A stretch of 6,498 nt of DNA from Rhodospirillales bacterium (GTDB lineage: Bacteria; Pseudomonadota; Gammaproteobacteria; Steroidobacterales; Rariloculaceae). Location of the stretch: the NCBI GenBank assembly GCA_024640665.1, contig JAHEEO010000177.1:1-6498 (forward strand), written 5' to 3'. Below, one piece after another: positions 1 through 5,937 of the stretch (position 1 is its first letter; each line of letters begins with the position of its first letter). Below the pieces are notes generated by a model. It ran no database searches, had not been told where the DNA came from, and saw only the letters and a program-made list of their open reading frames with translations. The position numbers and the translations under genes are program-made.

Positions 1-1
1 A

Positions 2-451
2 CACGAGCTAGCAAATGCAGTAGACCAAGCCAACCGCGAAGTAGAAACTCGGTTTGATTTCAAAGGCTCAAATGCGAACTACGAATTGCGCGACTTTCGG
101 ATTGCCTTGTCCGCCACATCCGACTTTCAGCTTAAACAGATGGTTGACATCCTCATTCAAAAAGCCTCGAAGCGCGGCATAGAATTGGGGGCAATTGAAA
201 CCGACACGCCGGAAATAGCGCTCAACTCCGCCAAACAGAATATTACGATGCGCAACGGAATCGAAACGGACACCGCCAAGAAAATCGTAAAATTGATTAA
301 GGCATCGAAGATTAAAGTACAAGCTGCCATACAAGGCGAGCAAGTGCGCGTCACCGGAAAAAAACGCGACGATCTCCAGCAAGTAATGAGCCTGTTGAAA
401 GGCGCAAGCGAAATCGAAATACCCCTGCAGTTCAATAACTTCAGGGACTAG
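2..451 (+). CDS. yajQ: YajQ family nucleotide/cyclic-di-GMP-binding protein (5' truncated by window edge)
   Basis: The frame is open from base 2 to the TAG at 449-451 and gives 149 residues. The visible protein starts HELANAVDQANREVETRFDF and ends LQFNNFRD. This matches the E. coli YajQ pattern (NAVDxAxREVExRFDF near the N-terminus, FQFKNFRD at the end), recalled from memory. About 12 residues, including the usual MPSFDIVSE-type start, should lie to the left of the window. The central GIE...KKIVKLIK, KIKVQAAIQGEQVRVTGKKRDDLQ block is the conserved second half of the family. YajQ proteins are small cytoplasmic proteins with two ferredoxin-like folds. They bind nucleotides, and some (the Xanthomonas homologue) bind cyclic di-GMP and modulate a transcription factor; that role is not shown for this copy. 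The gene is followed directly by a terminator, so it ends its transcription unit. An internal TTG at 86 could be mistaken for a start, but conserved family sequence continues upstream of it. Confidence 0.95.
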   Translation, partial: HELANAVDQANREVETRFDFKGSNANYELRDFRIALSATSDFQLKQMVDILIQKASKRGIELGAIETDTPEIALNSAKQNITMRNGIETDTAKKIVKLIKASKIKVQAAIQGEQVRVTGKKRDDLQQVMSLLKGASEIEIPLQFNNFRD

Positions 452-478
452 CTAGCAGACCGGTTGCAGCTGCTGAGA

Positions 479-515
479 CCCAGCGGCTGGCTTTACCAGC
501 CGCTGGGCTTTTGTT
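479..515 (+). terminator. Rho-independent terminator downstream of yajQ
   Basis: A perfect 12-bp stem (CCCAGCGGCTGG at 479-490, CCAGCCGCTGGG at 496-507) closes a 5-base loop (CTTTA) and is followed by CTTTTGTT. It starts 28 bases after the yajQ stop. The T-rich tail is on the + side only; read from the minus strand the stem is followed by TCTCAGC. It should therefore mainly terminate yajQ and only weakly, if at all, the convergent phasin gene. Confidence 0.93.
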
Positions 516-540
516 GCATAAAATTCGCAGACCGAAATTA

Positions 541-915
541 CTAAGCCTTAGCGCGGCTAGGTTTCGCTTTGGCCTTCTTGGTCGTGGTTTTTTTTACGCT
601 AGCCTTCGATGTGCTGCGACTTTTTGCCGGAGCTGCTTTGACAGCTGAACTCTTGGAGCTTGCCGGCTTACTGATGGTGAGTACCTGTCCCGCAAAGGCT
701 TTTTGCTGCTCCAGCAGCTTATTGGCGAACGAAAAATTCAAATCAGCCAACTGCTTCGGCGTGAGCATTGATGCTGCCGCCTTGGTTTCTTTGGGAGCCT
801 TCGGCAGCCACGCGCTAGTTGCGGCGACCATCTTCAAATAGTTCTCTTGACGCTTTTCCAGTCCTGCAAGGTACTGGTCGCCAGCCTCTGCGGCTAACTT
901 CGTATAAGTAGACAT
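541..915 (-). CDS. Phasin family protein (PHA granule-associated) with Lys/Ala-rich tail
   Basis: This is a 124-residue protein with ATG at 915 and TAG at 541-543. Residues 1-80 (MSTYTKLAAEAGDQYLAGLE, then KRQENYLKMVAATSAWLP) form amphipathic, Ala/Leu/Gln-rich helical sequence of phasin type. Residues 83-124 form a low-complexity, strongly basic Lys/Ala/Ser/Thr tail resembling the histone H1-like tails of PhaF-type phasins. Phasins coat polyhydroxyalkanoate granules and control their size and number; basic-tailed versions can also tether granules to DNA. The family call rests on overall character, not on a catalytic motif. The frame stays open upstream to an ATG at 1020, but that stretch contains the promoter at 960-989, so the start at 915 is preferred. 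GAGAG lies 5 bases upstream of this ATG as a modest ribosome-binding site. An in-frame ATG at 927 would add MRAA, but its AGG abuts the codon. A run of eight A's (588-595 on +) lies in the tail. The gene converges on yajQ. Confidence 0.75.
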   Translation of the reverse strand: MSTYTKLAAEAGDQYLAGLEKRQENYLKMVAATSAWLPKAPKETKAAASMLTPKQLADLNFSFANKLLEQQKAFAGQVLTISKPASSKSSAVKAAPAKSRSTSKASVKKTTTKKAKAKPSRAKA

Positions 916-955
916 TGCTGCTCTCATCCTGCCAATTGGGCCCAAAATATGGTTT

Positions 956-971
956 GCGTAGTATCCTACGC
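956..971. promoter_or_regulatory. Operator-like inverted repeat on the phasin -10 element
   Basis: GCGTAG-TATC-CTACGC (on +) is a perfect 6-bp inverted repeat with a 4-base centre. It covers the whole -10 hexamer of the phasin promoter. A dimeric repressor bound here would block RNA polymerase. Many phasin genes are controlled by a dedicated repressor such as PhaR, but this repeat was not matched to any known binding site. It could also be a small hairpin by chance. Confidence 0.4.
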
Positions 972-989
972 TTTTGCATGGCATGTCAA
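960..989 (-). promoter_or_regulatory. Sigma70-type promoter of the phasin gene
   Basis: On the minus strand, a perfect -35 TTGACA (984-989) is followed after 18 bases by GATACT (960-965, 4/6 match to TATAAT). Transcription would start near 953, giving a leader of about 38 bases before the ATG at 915. The promoter sits in the 123-base gap between the upstream hypothetical gene and the phasin, so the phasin can be expressed independently of its neighbour. Confidence 0.6.
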
Positions 990-1038
990 GCAACGGGCTC
1001 TGCAGCAGCGCCCGCGACAAACAGGTTGTCGATGTACG

Positions 1039-1512
1039 TCAGTCGGCCGCTGCGTTCCCGGCCTGCTCCGTCCTGTCGAGCGAATCCGGATCGACACCGA
1101 AAGCCGACAATAGCGGACACAGGCGCCGGTCCAAGTCCGCTTGAATTGCGCGTATTCTCGCTAGATCCTGCGTTAGAACCTGCAGGTCGCCAATGACGGC
1201 AGAGACTTCTGCCGATTCAGACAGCTCGGCATCACGCGATTCTGAAGCTACCAGCTCAGAGGTATTCAGTGCACTGGACGCCTGCCTGCGAAATTCACTG
1301 TAAGATTCCAGGAATTCGGTAAATAGTCGAGATGCCTGTACCTGCGTGTGCAGAGCGATTTCCTCGACTTCAATCGACCGACGCGGCTGTTTGGCTGATC
1401 GATAAGGCACTGAGACAGGCCCATGCGGCCCAGTAACTTCCAGTTCGGTGCAGTCGATGACTGTTCTACCGCCCGTCTTTATGACTGATGGTTTTAATTC
1501 TTCTTGAGTCAT
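1039..1512 (-). CDS. Hypothetical acidic protein upstream of the phasin gene
   Basis: This is a 157-residue protein with ATG at 1512 and TGA at 1039-1041. I do not recognise the family. Residues 1-45 are mixed, with a TGGRTVIDCTELEVTGPHGP stretch suggesting short beta strands. Residues 46-85 (EVEEIALHTQ..LFTEFLESYSEFRRQASSA) and 104-133 look like amphipathic, possibly coiled-coil helices, joined by an acidic Ser/Glu-rich segment (85-103). There is no signal peptide, membrane segment or metal motif; there are two Cys (21 and 132). It is acidic, while the phasin tail downstream is strongly basic. It shares strand with the phasin, 123 bases upstream of the phasin start, so a link to PHA granules is possible but only by position. 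No clear ribosome-binding site precedes the ATG; a TATGAT hexamer at 1531-1536 could be a -10 but has no convincing -35. Codon use looks ordinary, and the minus frame is the only long sensible one here, so I think it is a real gene. Confidence 0.65.
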   Translation of the reverse strand: MTQEELKPSVIKTGGRTVIDCTELEVTGPHGPVSVPYRSAKQPRRSIEVEEIALHTQVQASRLFTEFLESYSEFRRQASSALNTSELVASESRDAELSESAEVSAVIGDLQVLTQDLARIRAIQADLDRRLCPLLSAFGVDPDSLDRTEQAGNAAAD

Positions 1513-1702
1513 GCAACAGAGTTTAGCGCCATCATAAGTAAAGGCGCGAAATAGACCCGGAATTGGGTATTTCTAAGGGTTGGAGGGGACGTACTGTTAA
1601 GTAAGCCGCGCTGCAGACCAGAACGGCGGCACGGCGCACGCCGCTAAACGTCCGCGAGCCAGCCTCCCGCAGCATCCATTCCTGAAAGGCGCCAACCAGC
1701 TC
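1513..1702. other. Intergenic spacer without a convincing gene
   Basis: This 190-base spacer separates the hypothetical gene from the lipoprotein gene. I see no recognisable protein, RNA gene or strong terminator. A GC-rich potential hairpin (GCGGC...GCCGC on the minus strand, around 1626-1645) follows the lipoprotein stop but has no T-run. The minus-strand frame of the lipoprotein stays open for 56 codons after its TAG, ending at the TGA at 1532-1534, but the predicted peptide resembles nothing I know. Confidence 0.6.
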
Positions 1703-3853
1703 CTAGCGGTTTGGCTTTCTAAATACCAAGACAGCCCTATCCGTCATCCCACGCAATCCCTCAGCGCGGATAGCCTGCGTTCGGTCATCTTCCGAATTTG
1801 CGAGCAGCGTGCTGTCGACTGCCAGCTCAAATCCCGCCGCAACGACCTCATCGCGAATGGTGCCGGCGTCGATACGATGTGTCGTCGTGGCGTCACGCCA
1901 TCCTGATCCGTCTTCCGCCTTGTGGTCTATGACCAAGTAAGTGCCACCCGGCTTGAGGGCCGCAAAAATCTTAGCGTTGACAGCTGCGACGTCGACATCC
2001 CCCTGCGCTAGATCGTGGTAGAAAAGGACGTTCATTACTGCGTCGACATCCTGCGGAAATTCAACGTCGTTATAGTGGGCCTGCGTATAGGAGACATTGT
2101 CATGAGCCAGATCAAATGCCCGCGCAGCTTCACCGCCGAACCGGTCTGTCCAAGGCATATCAAGCATGTATACATGACCAGAAGGACCGACAGCCTCAGC
2201 CAGCATGGTTGTGTAGTAGTGGCCAAAGGCCGCTAGCTCGACAACGCGGTCGCCGGCATCGATAGCAGCCAGTGTTAAAACTTCCGCCGGCTTGCGGCCC
2301 GCATCGCGGGCACGCTGATCATCGCTGCGCGCACTCGACGCAACGGCGCGCTGAATATTGGCCGGCGTATCGGATGGCACGACGTAAGCCGCATCTCTGC
2401 CCGCAAGGGTTGCCATCAAATCAGCTTTGGTCTGCGGCGCCTGGGCTGCATGCACCGCCAGGTAGCGATCAAAATCCAGGCCGGTTTCGGCAACATACTC
2501 AGCCAGCGAGATTACAAAAGGATTTGCATCCGCCCCCGGCTGAGGCAATGTGAAATCAGCCTGGAACAGGATCTTTTGTTCCGGCAAATAGGCCACCAGC
2601 ATGCCGTCGGAATGCAGATTTGGAATGTGGTGCAACTCCACTCGCATAGACGCGTCTTCGTAAACGGCCACCCCATCGACGCCCTCGAGCTGCGGACTCA
2701 GCGTGTCTTCACCCAGCAAGGTCCGCGGCGTGCTCAGCGCCATATTGAGAAAATCAACATTGTTCGCATGAGTCACCAGCGTCGCACCCTCCCGAATGAA
2801 CGGGATTAAACCAGCGGTGTGATCGGAGTGCGGATGCGAGTTGACGATATAACGGATCGGTTTCCCCGGGCTGGTAAGTTTCACTTGGTCGAGAATCTGT
2901 TGACCGCGAGTCTCAGACTGCCCGGCCTCAATAACAAGCACGTGATCTTCAAACTCGGCGACCAGGGCAACGTAGCCGCCCACCACCAGATAAACGCCGT
3001 CTGCAAGCTGCTGAACCAGCTCAGCAGGCGGCCCGCCTCCGCCAAAACCGCCGCCGCCAGCAGGCTCAGGCGGCGTCATCAGCGCGGCAAGATTGGCTGG
3101 ATTCGCGCTGGCATTAGTCACGTTTACGCCAAAAATCCCGCCTCCGCCTCGGCGCTGCTCGATCGTCGCTGGAAACATGAGGCCGTTGAGATTGCGGTAG
3201 TCGCTATAAACCGCCTCGACATGCATGTCCCCCATGAATGCATCTTCAACCCAGGTTTCGACGCGCTCTATGAGGTTTCGGCCATTGACGTATCCGTTCA
3301 CCGTGTATTGAAGGCCTGATGGCGACGTCTGCGATTCCGGCGACATCCAAGTGACAACTGTGAATTCGGTGCCATCGATGGTCTGTGTGCTGACCTCCGC
3401 CGCGTTCGCCTCAGCTCCCTGCAGGAAACCCCATGGCGTCAGCCAAATCTCCAGTTGCTGGCCCCAATTGGTCTGGTCCGGCGCGATGTACTGCGTGTAT
3501 TTTCCGGCGACCGCTGGCTCTAAGAACAGATTTTGCGCAAACGTATCTGCAGTTGCTAGCGAAGCAGGCTGAGCGAGATCGATCGTTCTGACATAGTTTG
3601 TAATGTCGTCGCGATAGGGCCAAGGCGGACTCGCATTCGGCGTTTGCCGAAAGCTATTGCGAATGTTCCAAGCATTACCTGAATACGTAATCGAACTCGC
3701 ATCCGCGACGCCCAGCGCGTCGGCAACATCGCTGAGCACAGTGGCGGCGCTGCGCGGCGCGGCACTTGCTGGCGGAGCTGTACCGGTCTCCGTGGAACAA
3801 CTCACAACGATGAGCATTGGCAACAACGCGGCGATTAGCACTCTGCGAAACAT
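1703..3853 (-). CDS. Secreted lipoprotein: metallo-beta-lactamase-fold hydrolase fused to a COG4798-type methyltransferase-like domain
   Basis: This is a 716-residue protein, ATG at 3853, TAG at 1703-1705. The start is chosen because GGAG lies 6 bases upstream and the protein then begins with a lipoprotein signal (MFRRVLIAALLPMLIVVSC, Cys19; lipobox VVSC). Ser at +2 fits outer-membrane sorting. An upstream in-frame start at 3886 would add 11 residues before the signal. Residues 20-34 are a Ser/Ala/Pro linker. Residues ~35-255 are a domain I cannot name. A Gly-rich linker (GGGGFGGGGPP) ends near 276. Residues ~280-490 are a metallo-beta-lactamase fold with all expected zinc ligands: HPHSDH (H340, H342, D344, H345), H414 in NLHSDGM, D433 in FQADF and H468. 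Residues ~495-714 resemble secreted COG4798 predicted methyltransferases: ARDAGRKPAEVL, AVGPSGHVY, FYHDL (612), IDHKA, HRID, RGMTDRAVLVFRKP. The SAM loop is altered (ELAAFGHYYT, E539-T548). The substrate is unknown. It is 89 bases downstream of recQ, probably with its own promoter. Confidence 0.85.
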   Translation of the reverse strand: MFRRVLIAALLPMLIVVSCSTETGTAPPASAAPRSAATVLSDVADALGVADASSITYSGNAWNIRNSFRQTPNASPPWPYRDDITNYVRTIDLAQPASLATADTFAQNLFLEPAVAGKYTQYIAPDQTNWGQQLEIWLTPWGFLQGAEANAAEVSTQTIDGTEFTVVTWMSPESQTSPSGLQYTVNGYVNGRNLIERVETWVEDAFMGDMHVEAVYSDYRNLNGLMFPATIEQRRGGGGIFGVNVTNASANPANLAALMTPPEPAGGGGFGGGGPPAELVQQLADGVYLVVGGYVALVAEFEDHVLVIEAGQSETRGQQILDQVKLTSPGKPIRYIVNSHPHSDHTAGLIPFIREGATLVTHANNVDFLNMALSTPRTLLGEDTLSPQLEGVDGVAVYEDASMRVELHHIPNLHSDGMLVAYLPEQKILFQADFTLPQPGADANPFVISLAEYVAETGLDFDRYLAVHAAQAPQTKADLMATLAGRDAAYVVPSDTPANIQRAVASSARSDDQRARDAGRKPAEVLTLAAIDAGDRVVELAAFGHYYTTMLAEAVGPSGHVYMLDMPWTDRFGGEAARAFDLAHDNVSYTQAHYNDVEFPQDVDAVMNVLFYHDLAQGDVDVAAVNAKIFAALKPGGTYLVIDHKAEDGSGWRDATTTHRIDAGTIRDEVVAAGFELAVDSTLLANSEDDRTQAIRAEGLRGMTDRAVLVFRKPNR

Positions 3854-3859
3854 AGATAT

Positions 3860-3863
3860 CTCC
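3860..3863 (-). promoter_or_regulatory. Ribosome-binding site fixing the lipoprotein start
   Basis: GGAG on the minus strand lies 6 bases before the ATG at 3853. This site and the lipoprotein signal that follows both favour 3853 over the upstream in-frame start at 3886. Confidence 0.75.
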
Positions 3864-3893
3864 AGTCGAAGCTCAGATTCATGCAAGGCAGCA

Positions 3894-3923
3894 ATTCTAA
3901 GCGGGTTGGCAGCTTTGCTGCAA
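3894..3923 (-). promoter_or_regulatory. Candidate promoter for the MBL-methyltransferase lipoprotein gene
   Basis: In the recQ-lipoprotein gap the minus strand has TTGCAG (3918-3923, 3/6 match to TTGACA), an 18-base spacer and TAGAAT (3894-3899, 5/6 match to TATAAT). A start near 3887 would give a leader of about 33 bases. The weak -35 makes this tentative. A small hairpin (GCAGC-AAA-GCTGC) overlaps the -35, without a T-run, so no clear recQ terminator is seen and read-through from recQ remains possible. Confidence 0.35.
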
Positions 3924-3942
3924 AATACGCAGGCCCAGCGTT

Positions 3943-5769
3943 CTAGGCATTACGGATAACTTCTAAAAACTCGTGCCCATAACGATCGAATTTTGTTGGG
4001 CCGACACCACTGATACCCAACATACCGTCGGCATCGATTGGACGAAACTCCATCATTTGCATCAACGTGGCATCGTGAAATATCACATACGGCGGCACAT
4101 CGTGATCTTTGGCCAGGCGCTGTCGGCATGCCCGTAAGGCTTCCCAGAGCTCGCGATCCGACTGTGAAACCTCGCCTTTCTTAGGCACCGGTTTCTTGCG
4201 AAGCGCCGGTTGCCGGCTGTCTTTCCGTAGCTGCAAGCCAACCTCGCCTCGCAGCAGAGGTCGACACTGCTCTGTAAGCACAAGCGCTCCGTAACGCGCA
4301 GGATCAGCCTTCAGATAGTCCTTAACGATCAACTGTCTGACAACCGAACGCCAAGTCTGCACGTCAATATCTCGACCAATGCCAAATACACTCAACTCAT
4401 CATGGTTTCTACTGACCACTTTTTCGGTAGATTTTCCCGACAATACGTCGATGATATGAGCTGCTCCGAAATATTGCCCGGTCCGATGAACCGCTGAAAG
4501 TAACTTGCGTGCGGCTTCAGTGCCATCCCAAGTTTCCGGCGGCACCGAACAATTGTCACAGTTGCCACAGGCGGCATCCAGATCGTCGCCGAAGTAACGT
4601 AACAACGGCCTGCGGCGACACTCGGTAACTTCGCACCAACCCAGCAATGCATCGAGCTTCTGGACCTCGTGGCGCTTGTAATGTTCCTCGGCTTCTGAGC
4701 TGTCTAGCATTTGCCGTAACCGAACGACATCTTGCAATCCGTAAACCATCCACGCATCAGCAGGCTCACCATCACGCCCGGCACGGCCGGTCTCCTGATA
4801 GTAAGACTCGATACTCTTCGGCAAATCCATATGCGCGACAAAGCGTACATCGGGCTTATCGATACCCATACCGAAAGCAATGGTGGCTACGATAATGACC
4901 GCATCCTCATTGACGAATCGGCGCTGGTGTTCAGTTCGAGTTTCGGCAGACAATCCAGCGTGATATGGCAGCGCATCGAAGCCCTGGACTCGCAACCATT
5001 CGGCGATGCTTTCAGTATTTTTACGCGCTAGACAATAAATAATCCCAGCTTCGTTTCGATGGTTGCCGAGAAAGCTCAGCAGCTGTCTCCGCGCATCTGT
5101 CTTGGCCTGCACCATGTAGCGAATATTGGGTCGGTCGAAATTACTGACGAAAAACTCCGGCGAATCAAGCGCCAGACGCGCCGCAATATCTTCGCGCATC
5201 AGCGGCGTAGCTGTCGCAGTCAACGCCATTCGCGGAACACCAGGAAAAATCGTTGCCAGCTGATCTAACGAGAGGTAGTCCTGCCGGAAATCATGCCCCC
5301 ATTGAGATACACAGTGAGCCTCATCAATAGCGATCATCGATACGCTCAGACCACGCAACATAATTTGCGTTTCTGTCTGAACCAGACGCTCCGGCGCAAT
5401 GTACAAAAGCGCAATGTTCCCAGCCCGAAGCTCATTGATGACCTCTCGCTGCCGTGCTGGCGTCAAACTCGAATTCAGGAACTCCGCTGCAATTCCCAGC
5501 TCTTTCAGCGCACGAACCTGGTCCTGCATCAATGCAATCAGCGGCGAGATTATGAGCCCGACGCCGTCTCTGACTAGAGACGGAATTTGATAACAAAGCG
5601 ACTTACCGCCGCCTGTGGGCATTAGTACAACGCAATCGCGCCCGGCCAGCGCCGTCTCAATTGCCCGCTGCTGATCGCCTCGGTACTTATCAAAGCCAAA
5701 TACGTCACGGCGTAATCGCTCAGCCTCGGCGGCAAACTTTTCGAAACTCGGCTCCTGCTGCATTTGCAC
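3943..5769 (-). CDS. recQ: ATP-dependent DNA helicase RecQ
   Basis: This is a 608-residue protein, about the length of E. coli RecQ, with TAG at 3943-3945. RecQ is a 3'-5' superfamily 2 helicase that unwinds forks, D-loops and other structures in recombinational repair. Residue numbers assume the GTG start. Motif 0 is near FGFDKYRGDQQRAI (24-37); Walker A PTGGGKS is at 51-57; DEAH is at 149-152 in IDEAHCVSQWGHDFR; TATATP is at 184-189; the motif VI region reads QETGRAGRDGEPAD (325-338). The zinc-binding cysteines are C384, C401, C404 and C407, followed by a winged-helix RQC region (~410-515). The C-terminal HRDC domain spans ~535-608 (ELWEALRACRQRLA...GISGVGPTKFDRYG). The start is uncertain: GTG at 5769 (MQMQQEP) or ATG at 5763, two codons inside; neither has a clear ribosome-binding site. 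An ATG at 5771 overlapping the GTG is out of frame. The gene is divergent from the sirtuin. Confidence 0.97.
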   Translation of the reverse strand: MQMQQEPSFEKFAAEAERLRRDVFGFDKYRGDQQRAIETALAGRDCVVLMPTGGGKSLCYQIPSLVRDGVGLIISPLIALMQDQVRALKELGIAAEFLNSSLTPARQREVINELRAGNIALLYIAPERLVQTETQIMLRGLSVSMIAIDEAHCVSQWGHDFRQDYLSLDQLATIFPGVPRMALTATATPLMREDIAARLALDSPEFFVSNFDRPNIRYMVQAKTDARRQLLSFLGNHRNEAGIIYCLARKNTESIAEWLRVQGFDALPYHAGLSAETRTEHQRRFVNEDAVIIVATIAFGMGIDKPDVRFVAHMDLPKSIESYYQETGRAGRDGEPADAWMVYGLQDVVRLRQMLDSSEAEEHYKRHEVQKLDALLGWCEVTECRRRPLLRYFGDDLDAACGNCDNCSVPPETWDGTEAARKLLSAVHRTGQYFGAAHIIDVLSGKSTEKVVSRNHDELSVFGIGRDIDVQTWRSVVRQLIVKDYLKADPARYGALVLTEQCRPLLRGEVGLQLRKDSRQPALRKKPVPKKGEVSQSDRELWEALRACRQRLAKDHDVPPYVIFHDATLMQMMEFRPIDADGMLGISGVGPTKFDRYGHEFLEVIRNA

Positions 5770-5937
5770 ATGCTACTGGTTCTCGGTCGCGAATGGAGCA
5801 AAGAATTCTGGTGGGGGCTCCAGATATTCTTGACCGTGCCCTCGATCACTGTCAGCGACAGCCGAGCGAATGCCGAGTGTCGAGTCGCGCAGATGAATCT
5901 CGCGACGAGAGCAGTATTCTGCCGTATCCTGAAGCCC
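5770..5937. other. Divergent intergenic region between recQ and the sirtuin gene
   Basis: These 168 bases must hold promoters for both recQ (leftward) and the sirtuin gene (rightward), but I cannot assign either with confidence. A TTGACC at 5830-5835 on + has no -10 at the right distance. Two short perfect inverted repeats occur: CTGTC-AGC-GACAG (5849-5861) and TCTCG-CGA-CGAGA (5898-5910). Neither matches a regulator site I know. No small gene is supported here. Confidence 0.5.

Noticed and set aside
86..451. yajQ starting at the internal TTG codon
   Set aside because: Conserved YajQ sequence (NAVDQANREVETRFDF) continues in frame upstream to the window edge, so the gene is truncated by the edge and does not start there.
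916..1020. Longer phasin reading frame starting at ATG 1020
   Set aside because: The added stretch contains the phasin promoter (TTGACA at 984-989, GATACT at 960-965), has sequence unlike a phasin N-terminus, and the ATG at 915 gives a typical phasin start.
2819..3319. 166-residue + strand frame inside the lipoprotein gene
   Set aside because: It lies opposite the metallo-beta-lactamase and N-terminal domains, which show clear family motifs on the minus strand; the + product has no recognisable features.
1703..3853. True antibiotic beta-lactamase
   Set aside because: The HxHxDH signature and other zinc ligands are shared by the whole metallo-hydrolase superfamily; the HPHSDHTAG/NLHSDGM context and the fusion do not fit known class B beta-lactamases.
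5849..5861. Possible LexA (SOS) box in front of recQ
   Set aside because: CTGTCAGCGACAG has the CTGT...ACAG ends, but the spacing is 5 bases instead of the 8 required by the gammaproteobacterial LexA consensus.
5915..5920. TATTCT as a -10 for the sirtuin gene
   Set aside because: It is a 4/6 match with no -35 at 16-18 bases and would place the transcript start only about 11 bases before the ATG.
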